Part shown: piece by piece, positions 1 to 11,700 of the stretch
How positions within the stretch are numbered: the stretch's first letter is position 1
Layout of the letters: the number at the start of each line of letters is the position of its first letter
NCBI GenBank assembly: GCA_002943765.1
Contig: PQWQ01000020.1
Coordinates: 496,001-560,000, forward strand
Direction of reading: 5' to 3'
Origin: Psoroptes ovis
Lineage: Eukaryota > Arthropoda > Arachnida > Sarcoptiformes > Psoroptidae
Length of the DNA stretch: 64,000 nucleotides
Notes under the pieces: model-generated
What the model was told of the DNA's origin: nothing
The model's input: only the letters and a program-made list of their open reading frames with translations
The model's database searches: none
Program-made: the position numbers and the translations under genes

Positions 1-1598
1 ATAATCAAATATGTGTTCATAAAATGAATAATGATGATATTGATATCGATTATAGCCGGCGTCTTATAAATGAAGTTGAAACTTTGTATAAAAATTGGTA
101 AGCTTATATTTGTGAATTTTCGAAATTCAATTTTTGATTATTGTCCATTTATAGGAATAATGAAGATCATCACAAAGCGGTGATAAGCTTTGATGATTTG
201 TTGCGATTAGATGATGATATTTTGTCGTTGGAGCAAATAATCGATAATTTTCCCAAAGTATGCCATGATGATAATGATAATCGAATGCTTGATTTATATT
301 TAACAACAATGGAATTTGCTGCACAAATTTATCAAAAATTAGAAATGTCGAATGAATCAGCTGATTATTGCATAAAATCATTATCGATTCAATATCGTTT
401 ATTGAATACAAAATATTCAAAAGTTGACCACATTGATTGGGCTTTGAATGCGGCTACATTGTCTCAACATTATGCTGAAGCAAATCAATTTCAGCTGGCA
501 TGTCATATGATTTGCGCAGCTCGTAAAGTGTTGAATGAAACTGATGAAAAAATTAAACAAAATGAATCGGAAAGTTATCGAAAAGCACATGCTGATTTAG
601 ATATTATCGAAGTAAAATATTGTTTGATGATTTTCGAAGAAAGTAAACAATCGGAAAACAAAGAAATAGCGATAAACAATGATAAGAAGATATTTCCGAA
701 TGATGATGAAGTGAGAATGATGGAAAATGAATTACCGAAATTTCCGATAAAAAATGAAAAAGATGCCACGGCTGTGTACAAATATGCAATGAATGCCATT
801 GAAAAAGCCAAGCAATTCTTTACCATTTCGGAAAGATGTTCAGATCATATGAATTGTATATTTGATCAAAGTTCAATATATGGTTCACTGATATCATATG
901 TCAATGACATTGATACAAAATGTAAATTAAATAAAAGACGTATTGATTTATATGAACAATTATTGGCCGAAATAAATCCAAACGTATTTCAACAATATAA
1001 TCGTAAACTGCTGTATGAACTTGGTGATTATTATTCGATTCAAGTCGGATTCAAAATGGAACAATATGAGAAAAATTTTCAAAATCAATTTGATAATTTA
1101 AATATTAATGATAATGACAAAAATCAAGATGAAACAAAATCAATGAAATTTGATGAACAAACATATAAGCATAATGTTCAGAAAATAAATCAATTAGCAA
1201 AGAAATCAATTTTATATTTTCATAAATTTTTACTGACATTCGAAAATGAATTAAGCATACCGAAATGTGATAGACAAACACCGAAAACAATTGATGAGCT
1301 GAAACAAATAAAATTACCCCAGAAAATAACCGCAAATGAACAATATATTAAATCAATACTGACATCATACATGAGTATTGGTAAAATGTTTACAAAAATT
1401 ATTTATACTGATATCGAACAGAGAAAAAAACAATGGCTAATATGTCAAAATTATTATAATGAATTGAAATCATATTTACATCGAAATGAAAATGATTGTG
1501 AAAAATATTTCAATCAATATTATGATTCATTAATTGAAATATTAGAATTGATACCGATTAAAATGCAAAAATTGCAGCAACAGCAACAACAACAATGA
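1..1598 (+). CDS. KIFBP: KIF-binding protein (KIFBP/KBP), 5'-truncated by window edge
   Basis: Visible exons are 1-97 (open to the left edge, codons starting at base 3) and 155-1598, with a 57-bp GT-AG intron; the stop is TGA at 1596-1598. The product resembles KIF-binding protein, a TPR-like alpha-solenoid that binds kinesin motor domains and is needed for axon growth and microtubule dynamics. Family landmarks recalled from human KBP are matched in order: an AAQIYQKLEM segment, WALNAATLSQHY, KRRIDLYEQLLAEINP and a C-terminal EIL.LIPIKMQK. Human KBP is about 621 residues; about 512 are visible here. The first visible codons still align to internal KBP sequence, so ATG at 24 is probably not the start and one or more exons lie off the left edge. 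A short polyglutamine tract ends the protein. Function is inferred from the family. Confidence 0.88.
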
Positions 1599-1783
1599 TT
1601 GATTGTGATTCTGTATTCAATTTCAAAATTTTTTCGGGTCAATTCGAAAATGAATTAATTTCGATTTATCGCATTCGGATGTCAAATTTGGCCCAAATTT
1701 AATCATCATCAAAAAAAATAATGATTAAATTGAATTGAATAATTATTTGTACAAATGTTTACATTCATTTTTCAATTTTGAAA

Positions 1784-1797
1784 AATAAATAAATAAA
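1784..1797 (+). terminator. Polyadenylation signals for KIFBP
   Basis: Overlapping AATAAA hexamers lie about 190 bp after the KIFBP stop codon. This is a typical 3' UTR length for compact arthropod genes. They also form a short AAAT repeat, so the call rests on position as well as motif. Confidence 0.5.
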
Positions 1798-2190
1798 TAT
1801 TTTTATATTTGACCAACCGAATCATTCATTGATTGTCTATTTATTTATTCAATTCAATTCAATTGAAATTCAATTGATTAATTTATTCATGATAATTCAT
1901 CAATGAATGAAAACATGATTCAATGGTCTAGCAATTATTTAGAATACGATGCAATGAATGGTCTGTTTTCTGTTTCGCTTCGATCGAAGGTTCATTTTCA
2001 TTCGACACTAAAATAGAAAGGTTGTATTCATTGACCGATCATATTCATGATGATAATCATTGAATTCATGAATTCATGTTTGATTATTCAAATGAGAAAA
2101 TTTGACCGATTTGGAATGTAAACATTTATCTGTTTGTTTAAATAGAATATGTTCACGATGAACGAATATATATATTTTCATGAAATGTAG

Positions 2191-2220
2191 TATATAAACG
2201 ATTCATGAACTTTGATCATT
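2191..2220 (+). promoter_or_regulatory. Candidate core promoter (TATA + initiator) upstream of CUB gene
   Basis: TATATAAA at 2191-2198 is followed by the arthropod initiator TCATT with its A at 2218, 27 nt downstream of the first T. A second TATAAAT sits at 2337 without a clear initiator. A donor at 2515 would let this promoter feed the CUB gene through a 5' UTR intron. Based on motif spacing only. Confidence 0.35.
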
Positions 2221-3134
2221 GGTATTCATTTATTTGATTTCATTTATTGGTGTGAATTTTGGTGTGTGCAGTGAAATATGGTGTGCACAGAGTTTTTTTG
2301 ATTCATCGACAATCGAGAAATGATTGAAAGTCAGCATATAAATAGATGTTTTTATGTTGTTATGTTACTGTGAATCAATTCATTTTGAATTTTCTAAATA
2401 AATTCATTTCAAGAATAATCGAATCAACAATTTACCAGCGAAATTATTGTCAAATTTCAATTCAAAAGACCTACAATAACTGATTGGGTTGCATGGATAT
2501 CGGCAAACTTGAACGTATGTATTTGAAAAATTAGAAAATATTCAAATATTTGACACCTGTTGCTCCGGGCATATTCAAACCAAATTCAAACCAATGAAAA
2601 TTTTAAATCATATTCGAAAAACCATCTCGTAATTAATTCAAATAATTTTTGCCGAGTAATTAATTTTTGTGTAACCATTTTTACATAATTTTGATTAAAA
2701 TTAGTAAAATCATCATAACCTGGTCGAATAAAATGAAATAACTATGCAACAATACACCAAACTGACAGCATCATGTTATGGTGGAAGTGAATCAATCAAA
2801 ATTTAGATTTTTTGATTAGAAAAAAAAATGAATACACGAATGATTTATGTGAATATTCATTGAATGTGACATTATCAGCGATCAATGTTCTTTGTATTCG
2901 AATTTAAAAAAAAAACTTGAATTCAAATATTGAAAAGCCTGAAAAACAACCGGAAGAATTTTGTCATTTTACCTATTTGTAATTGATTGTTATCGATCAT
3001 CATCAATACATATCGAATCGATTGAATCGAAACCAAAAAACCTGAGATTCTCATAATTAATCATTCATTCATTCATTTGTTTTTGTTTTTTTGAATATTT
3101 GAAAAATCAAAGCAATATTCACATAGGGGGAAAG

Positions 3135-3203
3135 ATCAAAAATCACTTGGTGATACCATTATTAATATTTGAATGTAAGGTACACCTTTGAAGTGATTTT
3201 GAT
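3135..3203 (+). repeat. 69-nt imperfect hairpin (pre-miRNA-like)
   Basis: The arms pair as follows: 3135-3141 with 3197-3203 (7 bp), 3043-style pairing continuing at 3143-3148 with 3091-offset bases 3191-3196 (6 bp), 3149-3152 with 3183-3186 (4 bp) and 3154-3157 with 3179-3182 (4 bp). That gives 21 base pairs around a 21-nt loop, with bulges of 1, 4 and 1 nt. The size fits a pre-miRNA, but no known family was recognised. A small foldback transposon remnant is the main alternative. Confidence 0.3.
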
Positions 3204-3926
3204 TTATTTATAAATATGTTCAGGTCTTTCTTTGTTTGTTTGTTTTTCATGTCATTTATTCATTTATCAAAATTTACACAAAGAAGCTTTACATATGGTT
3301 TGGTATCGTGGTTGTCTGAATTTATTATTTATTCAAACAAGACCATGTCCAAATGAAATTATATTAAGCGACAAATTTCTTTGTTTTTCATTGGACAAAA
3401 CACATAAATAATTTTATATTTTTCAAAGTTTCAAAGACATTCAAATCAATGCTGTTCTTTGATGGTGGTAGGTTGTTAGGGTTTTGTTCTATTTCAATTG
3501 TTTCTCTGGTGTCTGTGATGTGTGTGATCGAGGGGTATTGTCGAGATCAACACAAGTGAAAAGTGCATATATTTCATTTGAATTTTCTCGATTTCTGACC
3601 AGAAAAAATCAGAATTCTGGCTGTTGCTGTGCTGTCACAGACCATAGACGTTCATTGATTCATAATTCATTCATTCAAATTCGAATTCATATTTCAAATA
3701 TTTTGCATAATCATTGTATTTGTCATACATTTTAATAATTTTCAATTTTTCTCTTCACAAAATGCAGACTATAGTTTTTTTGATTCATTTATGAAATCAT
3801 CATAAAGCAACAAACAACATTGAATTAAATTCAGTGAGATTCAATCGACAATTTTTTCAATCTCGAATTTCACTCTGGTCGAATTCGTTCAAAAGAATTT
3901 TGATCAATTTTTTTTTGGGTTACAAA

Positions 3927-6028
3927 ATGAATTTTTCATCTTGGATTATGATAATCCGAACATACAATTGTTTACTGCTGATATTAGCATGTCAATGTCG
4001 TTCGAATTTAATATTGGCAAATCGTTTCGCAACAACACATCGTACACGTTTACTTGATACTGGTAAGTTTTTCAGAAATACCTTAGGTTGTCCTGAAAAT
4101 TTTTGCCGATTAACTAATTGAAAAATTGATTGAAAATTGGCGAAAACTTTTCGGACAACCTTAATAAGTGAATAATGATCATTTTCATTTTTTAAAATGA
4201 TTTTTTCAAAGAACAAATATATAAAGATAGACCTAAATTCAATCATAATTCAAATGGATTCGATGTGTTAAAACGTCATTCGATTCATGATTCATCCGAT
4301 ATTCCTCATTATCATACACAACAACAATATTTTCAAAAAAATAATGTGATTCATACATCTCATACTCATGATAATCGTGATCATCATCATCAACTCCAAC
4401 AACCATCACAGCAGTCATCACAAAAATTTTTTACAATTTTACACAGTAATAATAATAATAATCGAAATAAGAATGATATCGAAATGGATGATGATGATTT
4501 CGTTGAAAATGAAATCGGCAACACATGTGTAGCACCAGATCAACGGCTAGGAACATGTTATGATGCATCGGTTTGCGCGGAAAGAGGTGGCATCCCTATG
4601 GGCCGATGTGGTGGTTCGAAAAATGGACATGTATGCTGCTTGTTCGAGACGACTTGTTCGCAAACAATTCGAGAAAGACATGTATATTTTCGTAACCCGA
4701 ATTTTCCCTATGCCTATGACGGCCAAAGGATTTGTCGTGCTAAAATTCAAAAAATTGATACACCAAACAATGTTTGTCAATTGAAACTGACATTCGATCA
4801 ATTTGATATTGCAAAACCTATCGAAGGAAATTGTACACAAGATACATTTTTGATATCGGGTCAAAATGAAAATAATATTGTACCACGTATTTGTGGCCAT
4901 AATACTGGACAACATTGTGAGTATTCATGATTATCAAAATCAAATCATAACTAATTTGATTTGTTTTGATTTTTAAATAAATCTAGATTACATTGGTGTC
5001 GATGAATCTGGTATGATCACTTTGCATATGGTATTTCGTGGTGATTATCCACGTAAATTTGATATTCATATTGAACAAATTGATTGTGGATCGAAAAAAA
5101 GTGGTAAGTTATATTTTTCTTAAAATATTATCTAAGATGGATTAAAATTAATTTTTACCAAACAGCTCCGGCACATTGCCTACAATACTATGAAGGAACC
5201 CAGGGAACAATTAAAAGTTTTAATTATGATTCAGATGATATGAATTCGCGGACAGATTTAACGAATGTATTGAATGAAGGTTACCCGAATAATATCGATT
5301 ATATGATTTGTATACGAAAAGAAACTGGCTTCTGCTCGATTTCTTATGAATTCATGTCCGATTCAAGTGGAGCAGTTTTCCCCTTTTCGGTTGGATTATC
5401 TTCGAATCAATTCAGTAAACGTATTGGTTTACACAATGATTACAGCAGTCAATGGAGTGGAGAAAAATCATATTCAACAGTTCAAACTACACAATGTGAT
5501 GATGATTATTTGATTGTAAGTGGAACTAAAGTTTGTACAAAAATTGTCGATTCTACCAGTGGCAATTTGGATGATGATTTGGATGATCATTCATCGAATG
5601 AATCACACCGAGAACATGTGGAACCATCAACTGAATCGTCATCAGTACTGTTGGAAGATTTAATTACACCAGGAAATATAAGTGAAAATCGTCCATTCTC
5701 ATCATTCCAATCGAATCGTAAAAATAAAAATCGTAATGGAGAAATACTGGAGCATTCGTCAACCGAACATTTATCGGGTGAAGTTGAAGAATTACGACGA
5801 CATCATCGACAAGTAGAAATATTCAAAGATGTGCTGACAAGACGTTACCGATGGATGATGTCCACGCCGATGATATTACAAAAAGATTCATTAAAACGTT
5901 TGCATCAAAATTATTTGATGACAACCGATTCAACACCAGGCCCATTTCAAATACGTTTCGTATCGAATAGTGTTAATAATGCAAAAGGTTTCTATTTGGC
6001 TTACAGACAAAATCCATGTAAAATGTAA
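3927..6028 (+). CDS. Secreted CUB-domain protein with Cys-rich N-terminal motif
   Basis: Four exons join in frame: 3927-4062, 4212-4916, 4987-5103, 5166-6028 (606 residues). The start gives a hydrophobic signal peptide (MNFSSWIMII..LLLILAC). Residues about 50-150 are low-complexity His/Gln/Asn. Then comes a Cys motif (GTCYDASVCAERGG...GRCGG..NGHVCC) like that in many arthropod CUB proteins, followed by a CUB domain (FRNPNFPY...CRAKI...LKLTFDQFDI...RICGHNTGQH) and a more divergent second CUB-like region ending GPFQIRFVSNS...GFYLAYRQNPC. An acidic/Ser-rich insert interrupts that second region (5548-5850). The protein is probably extracellular, with CUB folds serving in ligand or protease-partner binding; no catalytic domain is present. 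Intron 1 carries a palindromic mobile element. It belongs to the uncharacterised arthropod CUB proteins, and I cannot name an orthologue. Confidence 0.85.
4083..4163. mobile_element. Palindromic MITE copy 1 (in CUB-gene intron 1)
   Basis: Begins TTAGGTTGTCCTGAAAATT and ends AACTTTTCGGACAACCTTA. The arms pair over about 33 nt with a short AT-rich centre. It makes up more than half of the 149-bp intron 4063-4211. Confidence 0.85.
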
Positions 6029-6274
6029 CAAAATTCAATTCAATTCAATTCTTCATATTACACATTCACATTTTCTGGTATCATAAGGTCTTAAGGTGTA
6101 CCACACATGATATTTTTCATTTCTTGCAAATTTTGATTTAAATTTCGGAAACTTTTCATCGAAATTTTGGTTTCGGGCCTCAAATTATCATTCAATTATC
6201 ATTATCAATTATCCAAAACTTGATGTAAAACAAGTTTTTTTTCCTTAAATTCAAGAAAATTTAAATTAAATTCT

Positions 6275-6280
6275 AATAAA
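6275..6280 (+). terminator. Polyadenylation signal of CUB gene
   Basis: AATAAA about 247 bp downstream of the CUB stop codon, the first clear hexamer after it. Confidence 0.4.
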
Positions 6281-6941
6281 ATGATAATAATATCACAAAA
6301 AACCCAAACAGTGAAAGCAAGTGGAGGTTCTCATCAGGCATTTAATATCAGTAAGTTCACATAATCGGGTAAACCTTTTAAAAAATTTTCAGGTTCGTCG
6401 ATCTCATCAATTTTGTCAAATGTTTAAAAATTTAAAATTTTACATTAATCAGTTAGGAATTAGGAATATTTTCAGTAAGGTCATGACATGTTTGGTTGTT
6501 TAAGTATTCACGTAATAAGAAATAAATAAGAAATTCATCTAATTCTATGTGATGAATTGGTTTTTTAACCCTTTTTGCTCACAAAAATAAATTAAATGTT
6601 AAATTGATATGAATTTTTTAAAACGTGAAACTGTAATGAATAAAGGGTATAACTTGATTGATTAAGATGGTTCTTGTCATTTTCTACGAATAATATTGAC
6701 CATACAACCAGATGTGATAAATGTTAACCATATTTATCACTCAGCTCTGGTTGATGGCAAAGCTTTGAATCCTTGTTTTTTAAGGAAATTCAAAACCAGT
6801 ATTGGGTTTTGAATTTTTGCAAATCAAGTGCAAAAAAATGTGGAATTTTAACTTTTTTCTTACCCTTTAAAACAAATATATATTCCAACATTTTGAATGT
6901 ACACACACCAAATAAACACATAATCATCATCATCCAAAACG

Positions 6942-6975
6942 TATAAAAACCAATATAAAAATGCAATGATTCAAA
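6942..6975 (+). promoter_or_regulatory. TATA promoter of the CAP gene
   Basis: TATAAAA at 6942-6948 lies about 120 bp before the CAP ATG. A start site near 6971-6973 would give a 5' UTR of about 90 nt. The initiator is weak (TCAAA). Confidence 0.4.
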
Positions 6976-7062
6976 TCCACATTATTCATTGTGATCTCGA
7001 CCATTGAACACAAAAAACATTTTGTGAAAATTATTATTTTTTCGTTTGTTTGTTTGTTCAAG

Positions 7063-8330
7063 ATGACTTTGGTAAAATTATTTTGGTCATTTTCAGTGCT
7101 TTTGGCTTTAGTAATTAATGTTGTGTTGACCACCAAACCGAATCCATTGCCTTCATTTCCGAAAATCTCTCCAATTCTTAATCGAGAACATGTATTTCCA
7201 CCGATATCATTACCACCGTTTGGTTCTTCAATGAAACCAGCCGCATCTGTTTCATTGCCAGCATTTTCAACAAAAGCTACGCCAGTACAATCTTCAACAA
7301 CAACAACAACGCCAGCGCCGCCACCACCACCATCATCACCATCACCATTACCGTCGCAAGAATCATCAGCTTCTTCAGAGAATCAATCTTCAGCACCACC
7401 GGCCACGGGTCCGTCACCGTCATTAGGACTACGAAAACCATTCGTTTTGACTCCTGAACATATTACATTGCTTGATCGTTTCATGGGACCATACAAAGGA
7501 AGTAAGTTGGGCATCTAAAATATCTTGAATTTGTATAATTCAAATGCTATAATCTATTTTCTTCTTATTTAAGGACAAAATGTACGCATATTATATGACA
7601 CTGATTTTCAATATAAATGTTTAGACGCTATGAATCGAAAACGATTATGGCATGAAAACACACCGCAATTAGTTCTTGGCGATAATGTAAGTTGAACATT
7701 TTCAATTGGGAACAATACTAATAGTTTTTCTTTGCTTGATAGTTCACACAATATACACTTGATCGAGCATGGAGCATTTTGAGTGATATTGCTGAAGGCA
7801 AACGAGAAATTGTCAAAGGACGATATCCATTCGGTGAAAGTTTCTTCTGGTATTATGGTAATATCACCAATGTATGACTGACTTCGAGGGTTATTAATTT
7901 GTTTTAAATTTCAGATCCAAACCGTTATCGTACTGTTGAAGAAGCAATCAATACCTGGTATGAAGAAGAACGACATTATGATTATGATAATCCAGGATTT
8001 TCGGCAAGAACCGGTGGCTTCACACAACTGGTATGGCGTGGTTCACGTGAAGCAACATGTGTTAAAATTGAATTTGAAACACCACATAATTATAAAACTT
8101 TGATAGTTGCCAATTTTTGGCCAGCCGGTAATGTTAAAGGTGAATTCCCGTCAAACGTAATGCCATTACGTACAGCACGTCCAGATATGGATCAAGGATC
8201 ACAACGTAGACCAGAACGTCCATGGCCACGTCCACCATATCGGCCAACACCGGAACCACCATCATATCCTACACATCCATTGTATAAGCATGGTATCTTT
8301 AAAATGCCACATTCACTTATGAAAAAATGA
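7063..8330 (+). CDS. Secreted CAP (SCP/TAPS) superfamily protein, histidine site lost
   Basis: Exons 7063-7501, 7574-7686, 7743-7857 and 7915-8330 join in frame (360 residues). ATG at 7063 is chosen because it begins a signal peptide (MTLVKLFWSFSVLLALV). A Pro/Ser/Thr-rich linker (residues about 30-130) precedes a CAP domain at about 140-310. Landmarks are CLDAMNRKRLWH, FGESFFW, AINTWYEEERHYDYDNPGF, TGGFTQLVWRGS and ANFWPAGNVKGEF. In the family the conserved tetrad is two His and two Glu. Here both Glu positions look kept (FGES, WYEEE), but the His of the usual HN motif is Met166 and the His of the usual GHFTQ motif is Gly257. The cysteine of the CAP2 motif (CNYYPPGN) is Ala. A basic, Pro-rich tail follows. 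Relatives act in lipid binding or as secreted effectors and venom or saliva proteins; this one is unlikely to bind metal. Confidence 0.88.
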
Positions 8331-8381
8331 ATAATATGCGGCACAAGATCCACATAGAATTATAAGCTGAAATGGAAATTA

Positions 8382-8393
8382 TTTATTAATAAA
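8382..8393. terminator. Palindromic poly(A) signal shared by convergent genes
   Basis: TTTATTAATAAA reads AATAAA on both strands. It lies 52 bp after the CAP stop (+) and about 318 bp after the homeobox-gene stop (-). No other minus-strand AATAAA lies between that stop and this site. Confidence 0.4.
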
Positions 8394-8402
8394 AATTGAT
8401 TC

Positions 8403-8426
8403 TATCTCTCTCTCTTTCTCTGTCTC
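8403..8426. repeat. CT-rich microsatellite
   Basis: An imperfect run of TC dinucleotides in the CAP 3' flank, with no other feature. Confidence 0.6.
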
Positions 8427-8704
8427 AAAAAATAAACTCAAAAATATCAAATATTTGTATTTCAAGGGTCCTTATTAATAAAATGAATTATGCATTTAAA
8501 TTCCTTGTTTTTTAAAAATTTGCATAGAAAAATATATAAATTAAGAAAAAAAAGCAAAGGATTAAAACCTGTATTCAGTGTTGAAATCATAAAATAAACT
8601 TAATACTATTATTATCATTATTGTATTATTTGAATGTGTATGTATGTATATTGTCAATCAATATTGAATGTTATGAATGTCATTGTGTATGTGTGTTTTT
8701 GAAT

Positions 8705-11700
8705 TTATAAAATATTTGGATCAGACACTACTGATGTTGATGATGTTATCGATGTTAATGATTCATCATCATTTATCATTGTATACAATTGATTATTATT
8801 ATCATTATTTTGATGATTTAAATGATCATTTGATTGTTTTGTTGTTGTTGTTGATGTTGATGTATTGAATTCAACAACAACATTATCATCATCATCATTA
8901 TCATTATTATGATCAACATCAACAATACAATTATTAAATGTTTGAGCTGTGTCAAATTTTGAATTTTTATCATCATTTGGTTGTTTTTGTTGATTATTTG
9001 ATTGATTTTGAGCGATATTATTGATATTATTTTCTTGATGATTTTGATGATGATTATGTTGATTATGGTGATGGCTATTACTATTATTTTCACGTTTTTC
9101 TCTTGCACGACGATTTTGAAACCAAATTCTTACCTAATCAATGAAAATACAAAGAAAAAAAAATTGGAATAAAATAAAATATTAGGCTGTCCGAAAAGTT
9201 TTTGCCGATTTTCTAATCAATTTCTACAATATAAGGGGCAAAAACTTTTCGGACAACCTCAAATATAAATAAATAATTGAATTGAATGTATAGATAAGAA
9301 TAGTTTGGATTTAGGCAAGAAAAGATAAGACAAGAATTTTGAAAATTTTTTAAATAGTTTCCTTCAATGAATGATGAATGATATTTACAAAAGAAAAATG
9401 AATAAAACAAATTAAATAATTATTCAAAGACATATTCGGGTTGAAATTTGATAGTTTTTCAAGTTTTCTGCCACCTTTTAGTTTTTGATTCATTTATTTA
9501 TTTAAAATATTTGAAAATGAAATTAATGAATTTGTGAAATTCATCCATTTTTCAATCATAAAAATCAACGGTATTCATTGGCTTTCAATTGAATGAATTT
9601 AAAAATTATCATTTAATTCGTGTGTGGGATTCAAATCATCTGATATTCAACATCATTTTAAATTTATCAAATAAATCTATAGCCTTATGACAAAAAATCA
9701 ATTTCAAAATTCAAAAATTCATTGAAAATTGAACAATTATCAATATAAAATGATATATTCGAATATGACAAAATTATGAATTTCTGAATTTCATTCGACA
9801 AAGATAATTCATCTGTTAATGATGGATTATCACATTATCATTGAAAAATATTATTATTATTATTAGATTGTCCGGAAAGTTTTCAGCCGGTTATATCGTA
9901 GAAAATAATGAGAAAAATCGGCAGAGAACTTTTCGGACAACCTAATATTTTTTCACTTGTCATATTGATAAATTAAAATTTGAATGATGATCATTTTTTT
10001 GTTTGTTTGTTTGTCAAAATAGAAAAAAAAATGTAAAAATGTAGAAATATGAATTTTACTTCTTCTTCTTCTTCTCAACAATTCATCATTTGACTCATAA
10101 CTATTTAAGAATTTTATGAATTTGTATTTATTTATAATATTTTCTGGATGTGATATTATTCATAATTTGTTATCTTATCGATTTTCTATATACTGAGAGT
10201 ATTAAAAAAAACATTGTCGTCGAACGATTGTCGAAAATGACTTGTCACATTTTTACTTTTTCTTCTTCTTCTTCTTCATTATTTGACTATGATCATCATC
10301 ATCATCAATGGATGATCATCATGATCATCAAACAAGGAACACACACACACATACACCAGCAGATACCAAACCACACCAGACGACAATCGTAAATATGATC
10401 ACCTTTTTTCCTTGCTTAATATATTTCATTAATTTATCATTCATCCATCCATCCATACACTCACACACATTAAATATGATGCGATCAGGTAGAAAAATGA
10501 ACAAACGAAAATGATGATAATTCCAATGATTACAGATGAAGTACTTGATTTTATTTTTTTTAATTAATCAATCTTCTATGTCTCTTCATTATTTCATTTT
10601 TTTCAAAAATTTGCACAAATGCAAATATCAGGTTGTCCGAAAAGTTCATGCGTCTTAATCACGATAGAGTTGCACATGAAAGTTGGCCAAAAACTTTTCG
10701 GACAACCTCTAATAATACAAGTCATTCATCTTCGATTAAGGTTATAATGCTTTAATGAAACAACTACTGAATGGTAAAATGAATGAATGAATAAATGAAC
10801 AAACATACACAAGAACCAGTAGTTAGATAAGACAAGAAGCTTCTGAGATTTTGATAGAAAAATCATTAATTCATTAATCTCTGTGCTTTGTGTGTGTGTG
10901 TGTTGTCTGCAAGATTATTATGACAAATGACAAAATTTTCAATAATTAATTAATCATATTATTATCATTCGTCAAAACATTTGTGAATGAATGAATGCAA
11001 TTGTCATTTGACAATATTTTCTTATGATTTTTCAAATCTTAATGTTTTTTCGCTAAGAAATTGGTCGAAAATTTAGATTTAAAGTCAAAATTTTCATTTC
11101 TTTTCATCATTATCATTATCATTAAATAGACCAATATGATCATATAGAATGTCAAGGTTGTTTTCTAGGTAAATATTTGGATCAATATTTCAAATTTACT
11201 TTGATATCTATGTAAAATAGTATCGGGGACACAGAAAATTCAAATAATGTTCATTTTCATTGTCAATGATTGTGCACGGGCATTTTTGATGGATTTATTG
11301 ACAAGTCATTTTCATGATATTTGATATATAAAGGAAAAAAAGCAGATCTCTCATAGAAATTTCTCATAGAAAAATGAATGAATGAATAAAGTGTGATTAG
11401 AAATTAAGGAAAAAATTCAGAGCATATATAAGTACAGTGAAAATTTGAAAATGAACTGATTTGTTTCATCAATTTGAACAAAAAAATAATTCAAAGATGA
11501 ATTATTTATCTACAGCCGTGATATTCATTACAATGACGACTATTATAATCAATGTCGATAGTTTTTCGGATGGTGATTCAGGTAATCTTTTTTTTGAAAA
11601 TTAATTTCAAATAATTAAAATACTCATATTTGACAAATCAACAGGTATAAGAAGATATTCAAAATATTTACGAAAATTATTGACACCAAGTCATTTCGGT

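Larger units (their letters stand above)
1599..3926. other. Intergenic region between KIFBP and the CUB gene
   Basis: No coding exon is recognisable. The stretch holds the KIFBP 3' end, two TATA-like boxes (2191 and 2337), a possible splice donor at 2515 (GAAC then GTATGT), a 69-nt hairpin at 3135-3203, and a good polypyrimidine-AG acceptor ending at 3767. A plausible model is a non-coding first exon (about 2218-2514) spliced to 3768 as the 5' UTR of the CUB gene. This is inference only. Short ORFs at 3484-3735 have no family features. Confidence 0.45.
6029..7062. other. Intergenic region, CUB gene to CAP gene
   Basis: Holds the CUB 3' UTR and the CAP promoter. The sequence AAGGTGTACC near 6094 also occurs in reverse complement within the 3135-3203 hairpin. 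A 60-codon frame at 6321-6503 has no signal, domain or splice support. Otherwise nothing is recognised. Confidence 0.5.

Noticed and set aside
3992..4246. 84-codon minus-strand frame in the CUB gene
   Set aside because: It covers the intronic MITE and the antisense of exon 1. Artefact.
6321..6503. 60-codon frame between CUB and CAP genes
   Set aside because: No ATG-supported signal, domain, promoter or splice context.
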